NCBI RefSeq assembly: GCF_000695625.1
Contig: NZ_JMQI01000047.1
Span: 248,001-312,000 of the forward strand
Reading direction: 5' to 3'
DNA from: Amycolatopsis rifamycinica
GTDB taxonomy: Bacteria; Actinomycetota; Actinomycetes; Mycobacteriales; Pseudonocardiaceae
DNA length: 64,000 nt
A program made the position numbers and the translations under genes. The notes beneath the pieces were generated by a model, which worked only from the letters and a program-made list of their open reading frames with translations, was not told the DNA's origin and ran no database searches. Below, one piece after another: positions 60,618 through 64,000 of this stretch; the first letter of the stretch is position 1, and every line of letters starts with the position of its first letter.

Positions 60618-60692
60618 GTGCTCGGCATCTTCCGGCCGGATCGGCCGGTCGAACACCCTGCGGTTCCGGTGACTTCGGAGGAGGCGGCGTGA
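60618..60692 (+). CDS. Predicted 24-residue leader peptide, coupled to the amidohydrolase
   Basis: From GTG 60618 the reading MLGIFRPDRPVEHPAVPVTS and four more residues ends at TGA 60690-60692, overlapping the GTG start (60689) of the next gene. It would be translated from a leaderless message and hand ribosomes on to the hydrolase, whose own GGAGGAGG site lies inside it. No homologue is known to me; it may act only as a coupling leader. Confidence 0.45.
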   Translation: MLGIFRPDRPVEHPAVPVTSEEAA

Positions 60693-61891
60693 CGCGCACG
60701 GTGTTCACGGGCGGTTCGGTGTTCGACGGCACCGGGGCGGACCCGGCACCGGCCGACGTCGTCGTCGAGCACGGCCGGATCGTCGACGTCGGGACGGACC
60801 TCGACGGCGACGAGGGCGTCGACTGCACCGGCACGGTGCTGCTGCCCGGGCTGTTCGACTGCCACGTGCACGTCACGATCTCCGACATCGGGCTGCTGTC
60901 CCGCGTGCAGAAGCCGTTCTCCTACCAGTTCTACGAAGCCGCGCGGAACCTGTGGGCGACGCTGGGGCTGGGCATCACGACCGTCCGCGACGCGGCGGGC
61001 GCGGACCTCGGCATCAAGCAGGCGGTGGACGACGGCCTGATCCCGGGCCCGCGGCTGCAGATCTCCATCGGGCTGATCAGCCCGACCGGCGGCCACGGCG
61101 ACGCGTGGAACCCGTCGGGGCTGTGCGTCCCGCTGATGGTCCCGCACCCGGGCCGGCCGGAAACCACGGTCGACGGCCCCGACGAGATGCGCCGGGTGGC
61201 CCGGACGCTGCTGCGCGCGGGCGCGGACGTGCTCAAGGTGTGCACGACGGGCGGCGTGCTGTCCCCGCGCGACGACCCGCGGCACTCGCAGTTCACCCCG
61301 GAGGAATTGGACGTCCTGGTGACGGAGGCGGCGATGCAGGGCCGCCCGGTGATGGCGCACGCCCAGGGCGCGGCGGGCATCAAGAACGCCGTCCGCGCGG
61401 GCGCGCGTTCGATCGAGCACGGCATCTACCTCGACGACGAAGCGATCGAGCTGATGCTGGGCCACGGAACCTGGCTGGTGCCGACGCTGATCGCCCCGGT
61501 CAACGTGGTCCGCGCGGCCGACGCGGGCGTCGACCTCCCGCCGGCGGTGGTGGCGAAGGCGCGCGAAGTGGTGGAGGCCCACCGGGACTCGGTCCGCCGC
61601 GCGTACGCGGCGGGCGTCCGGATCGCGATGGGCACGGACAGCGGAGTGGGCCCGCACGGGACGAACCTCGAGGAACTGGCGTTGATGGCGGCGTGCGGAA
61701 TGCCGCCGGGCGACGTCCTGGAGGCGACGACATCCTCGGCGGCGCGGCTGATGGGCCTGGACGGCGAACTGGGCCGGCTGGAGCCGGGCCTGCGCGCGGA
61801 CGTCGTGGTGGTGGCCGGGAACCCGTACGACTTCCCGGCACTGGCGGCGAACATCCGGGAAGTGTGGAAGGACGGCATCCGCGTCGTCTGA
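60689..61891 (+). CDS. Metal-dependent amidohydrolase (imidazolonepropionase/prolidase-like)
   Basis: The 400-residue amidohydrolase has FDCHVHVTISD (HxH metal motif), ITTVRDAAGADLGIKQAVDDGLIPGPRLQISIG, the lysine region VLKVCTTGGVLSP, MAHAQGAAGIKNAVRAGARSIEHGIYLD and IAMGTDSGVGPHG. This pattern is the dinuclear-metal Xaa-Arg/Xaa-Lys dipeptidase-like and imidazolonepropionase-related group. Substrate unknown; beside an M20 peptidase and an Lrp regulator, peptide or N-acyl amino acid breakdown is plausible. GTG 60689 follows CGGAGGAGG. Confidence 0.92.
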   Translation: MTRTVFTGGSVFDGTGADPAPADVVVEHGRIVDVGTDLDGDEGVDCTGTVLLPGLFDCHVHVTISDIGLLSRVQKPFSYQFYEAARNLWATLGLGITTVRDAAGADLGIKQAVDDGLIPGPRLQISIGLISPTGGHGDAWNPSGLCVPLMVPHPGRPETTVDGPDEMRRVARTLLRAGADVLKVCTTGGVLSPRDDPRHSQFTPEELDVLVTEAAMQGRPVMAHAQGAAGIKNAVRAGARSIEHGIYLDDEAIELMLGHGTWLVPTLIAPVNVVRAADAGVDLPPAVVAKAREVVEAHRDSVRRAYAAGVRIAMGTDSGVGPHGTNLEELALMAACGMPPGDVLEATTSSAARLMGLDGELGRLEPGLRADVVVVAGNPYDFPALAANIREVWKDGIRVV

Positions 61892-61951
61892 CACAGCGGT
61901 TAGCCCTTTCGGCGCTACTCAGCGTCATGCGGAGGCGGCAACCTGTGACGC

Positions 61952-63157
61952 GTGAAGTTCTTCCGCTCCGAAGACCCCGTACTGCGGCCCTCGGCCGTCG
62001 TCCTGTGGGCCACAGCGGGCATTCTCCTGGCCGTCGGGTTGACTGCCGGCCTCCTCGTCGTCTACCGGAACATGGACCCGCAACGCGTGTCCACGTGGTT
62101 GGACATCGTGCGGATCGGCCTCAGCGTCGGTGCGGGCACCGGCGGCCTGTTCGCCCTGTGGCTGGCGTCCAGACGCCAGCGCTCGGCCGAGCAGACGCTC
62201 GTGCTGCAGCGGGAGGTGTCCCGCTCGACGGTCACCGACAGCACGGAACGCCGGATAACCGATCAGTACAGCAAGGCGATCGACCAGTTGGGACACGAGA
62301 AAGCTGCGGTGCGGCTCGGTGCCATCTATTCGCTCGAACGCATAGCGCAGGATCACTCCGGGCATAGGCAGACCGTCGTGGACGTCTTCTGCTCGTATCT
62401 TCGCCTCCCTTTTGCTGTCCCGGGTGGTATCGGTGAGGGTGGTGAACCAGTAAAAGGTGAGTACGATGACGCCGACGAATTGGAGGTCCGCCGCACTGTT
62501 CAGAGTATGATCTGGGCGCATCTCGGCGATCCGGAAAAGCGCAATTTCAAGGACAAGTTCTGGCCTGGAATCTCACTGGATCTGTCGCGGACAATTCTCG
62601 TCGATCCGATCTTTCGGCACTTGTCGGTCCGTAGTTTGAAGTGTGAGGGCACGGTTGTTCACGGTCTGGCGGACTTCCAAGGTATCAAGGCCGCGGAAGT
62701 AAGCGGCTTCGGCAAGGTGAAGTTCTATGGGAAGACGACGCTGGCCGGGAGTGTGTTTCGTAATGGCCTGGCGTTGATCTCATCGAATTTCAGTGACGAA
62801 CTCGACCTGTCGGGAGTCAGTGTCTCGCGACCGTTCTCTGTAGGGCACTGCCACTTCGGCGGCAAGGTCGTGTTGACGGGTAACCCGTCGGGTGGCCTGA
62901 TGTTGAACAATTGTGTTTTCGAAAAAGATCTATTCTTGAACGATGGCAAGTTCGATCTTCTATTTGTATATAAAAGCGAGTTTTGCGGCCGTTTCATCAC
63001 CGATAATTTATATCTCGAGACTGTGGCGTTGGTAGTTGGTTCCACTTTCCATACTCCGCCTGATCGGCATGACCGTGTGGTGCATGTCGCAAACCTGGAG
63101 AACTCCGACGAGCTGCTTCGGTCCATGATCGAGCAACTCGGCGCCGACGACAGTTGA
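61952..63157 (+). CDS. Two-helix membrane protein with pentapeptide-like C-terminal repeats
   Basis: The 401-residue protein has two N-terminal membrane helices (AVVLWATAGILLAVGLTAGLLVVY and IVRIGLSVGAGTGGLFALWLA). The signature ITDQYSKAIDQLGHEKAAVRLGAIYSLERIAQDHSGHRQTVVDV, common in actinobacterial pentapeptide-repeat proteins, follows, then a region of degenerate A(D/N)LxX-like strands. The last 250 bases are markedly AT-richer than the window (for example TATTTGTATATAAA near 62960) and include a TTA codon at 63008-63010, suggesting recent acquisition. Function unknown. Confidence 0.78.
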   Translation: MKFFRSEDPVLRPSAVVLWATAGILLAVGLTAGLLVVYRNMDPQRVSTWLDIVRIGLSVGAGTGGLFALWLASRRQRSAEQTLVLQREVSRSTVTDSTERRITDQYSKAIDQLGHEKAAVRLGAIYSLERIAQDHSGHRQTVVDVFCSYLRLPFAVPGGIGEGGEPVKGEYDDADELEVRRTVQSMIWAHLGDPEKRNFKDKFWPGISLDLSRTILVDPIFRHLSVRSLKCEGTVVHGLADFQGIKAAEVSGFGKVKFYGKTTLAGSVFRNGLALISSNFSDELDLSGVSVSRPFSVGHCHFGGKVVLTGNPSGGLMLNNCVFEKDLFLNDGKFDLLFVYKSEFCGRFITDNLYLETVALVVGSTFHTPPDRHDRVVHVANLENSDELLRSMIEQLGADDS

Positions 63158-63174
63158 AGCACGCGTGTCGTCCG

Positions 63175-63972
63175 TCAGAGGTCCGGGTTCAGCAGGTCCT
63201 TCAACGCGGCCGCGAACTTCGCCGGGTTGCGCTGCGGGGCCAGGTGCGCCCCGGGCATCTCGGTGAACGGCAAGCCCAGTTCCAGGGCCAAGATCTTCGC
63301 CGGCTGGTAGTGGTAGCGGCCCCGGCTGCCCTCGCCCGCCACCGGGAAGATCTCCGTGCTCGCCCTGCGCAGGGCCCGCAGGTCCGGCAGGTAGTCGAAG
63401 AACGCCGTCAGCTCGCGGTCGAACAGCCGGATCCACTCGGCTTCGTGGGGGAGGCGCAGGTTCGGCAGGTTCGGCAGCGCCGCGCCGGCGATGGCGTCCG
63501 CGAAGCGGGTCACCGCGGCCATCAGCTCACCCGAACGGGCCAGCCGGACCTGTTCCGCCGCCGCTTCGAGCCAGCCGCCCGCGTCCGGCATCAGGTGGAC
63601 CGCCGGGGGTTCGTGCGCGACCAGCGTCGTCACGCGGTCCGGGTGGCGGGCGACGAGGTCGAGGCCGATCAGGGCGCCCGCGCTCGAGCCGAACACCTGG
63701 GCCGGGCCGTCCGCCGCGTGGTCCAGGACCGCCAGCGCGTCGTCCGCCTGGCGGGCCACCGGGACCGGGCCCGTCGTCGTGTCCGTGCTGCCGAAGTGAC
63801 CGCGGCGGTCGTAGGTGATCACGGTGTAGTCCGCGTACAGGTGCTTCGCCAGCGCGCGGTAGGCGTCGCCCGCTCCGGTGCCGCCCGCGATCAGCAGCAG
63901 TGCCGGGCCCTCGCCGCCGCGGCGGACGAGGAGCTCGCCGTCCTCCACCGGGCAACGGCTCTCCGAGATCAT
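63175..63972 (-). CDS. Alpha/beta hydrolase
   Basis: The 265-residue hydrolase has LLLIAGGTGAGDAYRALAKHLYADYTVITYDRRGHFGS, nucleophile elbow VFGSSAGALIGLDLVARHP, TTLVAHEPPAVHLMP and a C-terminal MPGAHLAPQRNP with the likely catalytic histidine. It is a proline-iminopeptidase-like or chloroperoxidase-like branch of unknown substrate. The reading starts at ATG 63972; the last 28 bases of the window belong to its upstream region. Confidence 0.88.
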   Translation of the reverse strand: MISESRCPVEDGELLVRRGGEGPALLLIAGGTGAGDAYRALAKHLYADYTVITYDRRGHFGSTDTTTGPVPVARQADDALAVLDHAADGPAQVFGSSAGALIGLDLVARHPDRVTTLVAHEPPAVHLMPDAGGWLEAAAEQVRLARSGELMAAVTRFADAIAGAALPNLPNLRLPHEAEWIRLFDRELTAFFDYLPDLRALRRASTEIFPVAGEGSRGRYHYQPAKILALELGLPFTEMPGAHLAPQRNPAKFAAALKDLLNPDL

Positions 63973-64000
63973 GCCCCGAAGTGAAGCACAAGCTGCTCAC

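Overview
The window is high-GC (about 70 %) chromosomal DNA of an actinomycete. Four things point to the Pseudonocardiales, most likely Amycolatopsis: a complete conservon, KstR-controlled steroid catabolism closely matching that of Mycobacterium and Rhodococcus, F420- and mycothiol-type enzymes, and dense overlapping operons with GTG starts and leaderless promoters. No rRNA, tRNA, CRISPR array, prophage or transposase was seen.

Layout. 1-3033: conservon (sensor kinase tail, roadblock, DUF742, GTPase). 3078-5143: minus-strand ArsR/AHSA1/DUF899/DHFR-like operon. 5282-8515: fused acyl-CoA mutase IcmF. 8512-11177: single metabolic genes. 11174-13996: kstR divergent from fadE34. 14162-18219: SNF2 helicase with SWIM protein. 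18448-22503: LipC-like esterase, wax-ester/TAG synthase, a frameshifted F420 nitroreductase and an alpha/beta hydrolase. 22561-27290: igr-type operon (chsE1, chsE2, chsH2, chsH1, ltp2) for the last side-chain cycle. 28047-33486: minus-strand riboflavin kinase, chsH3, kshB, a small Cys protein, kshA and kstD. 33586-38678: second KstD-like flavoenzyme and hsaADCB. 38810-41794: membrane protein, Smr, metallo-hydrolase and desaturase. 41902-46615: UvrA-like/AraC/MFS/VOC resistance-type operon. 46795-49203: LysR with a divergent MFS pump. 49608-57445: an ECF sigma/anti-sigma pair flanked by two operons for secreted lipoproteins and redox proteins. 57446-58269: repeat-rich non-coding DNA. 58270-63972: tandem Lrp regulator, two hydrolases, a pentapeptide-like membrane protein and an alpha/beta hydrolase.

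How the genes work together. Six copies of a KstR-type operator (TNNAACNNGTTNNA) lie at the promoters of kstR, fadE34, the igr-type operon, the ksh/kstD operon, the second kstD-like gene and hsaA. The steroid genes therefore form one regulon that removes the side chain, opens ring B through KstD and KshAB, and cleaves the catechol of rings A/C-D through HsaABCD. The mce4 importer, cyp125 and hsaEFG are not in the window.

The most interesting less-described system is at 49.6-57.4 kb. A SigL-like ECF factor and its zinc anti-sigma factor lie between two operons carrying the same promoter, TGAACC-N16-CGTATC. The controlled genes encode COG4315 lipoproteins, DUF4142 and DUF1996 exported proteins, a four-histidine membrane cytochrome, a [3Fe-4S] ferredoxin and an FAD reductase with a long disordered tail. 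Two repeat families are also notable: a dispersed 21-bp repeat at three loci, and five hairpins at 57.46-58.29 kb with an invariant loop and compensatory stem changes.
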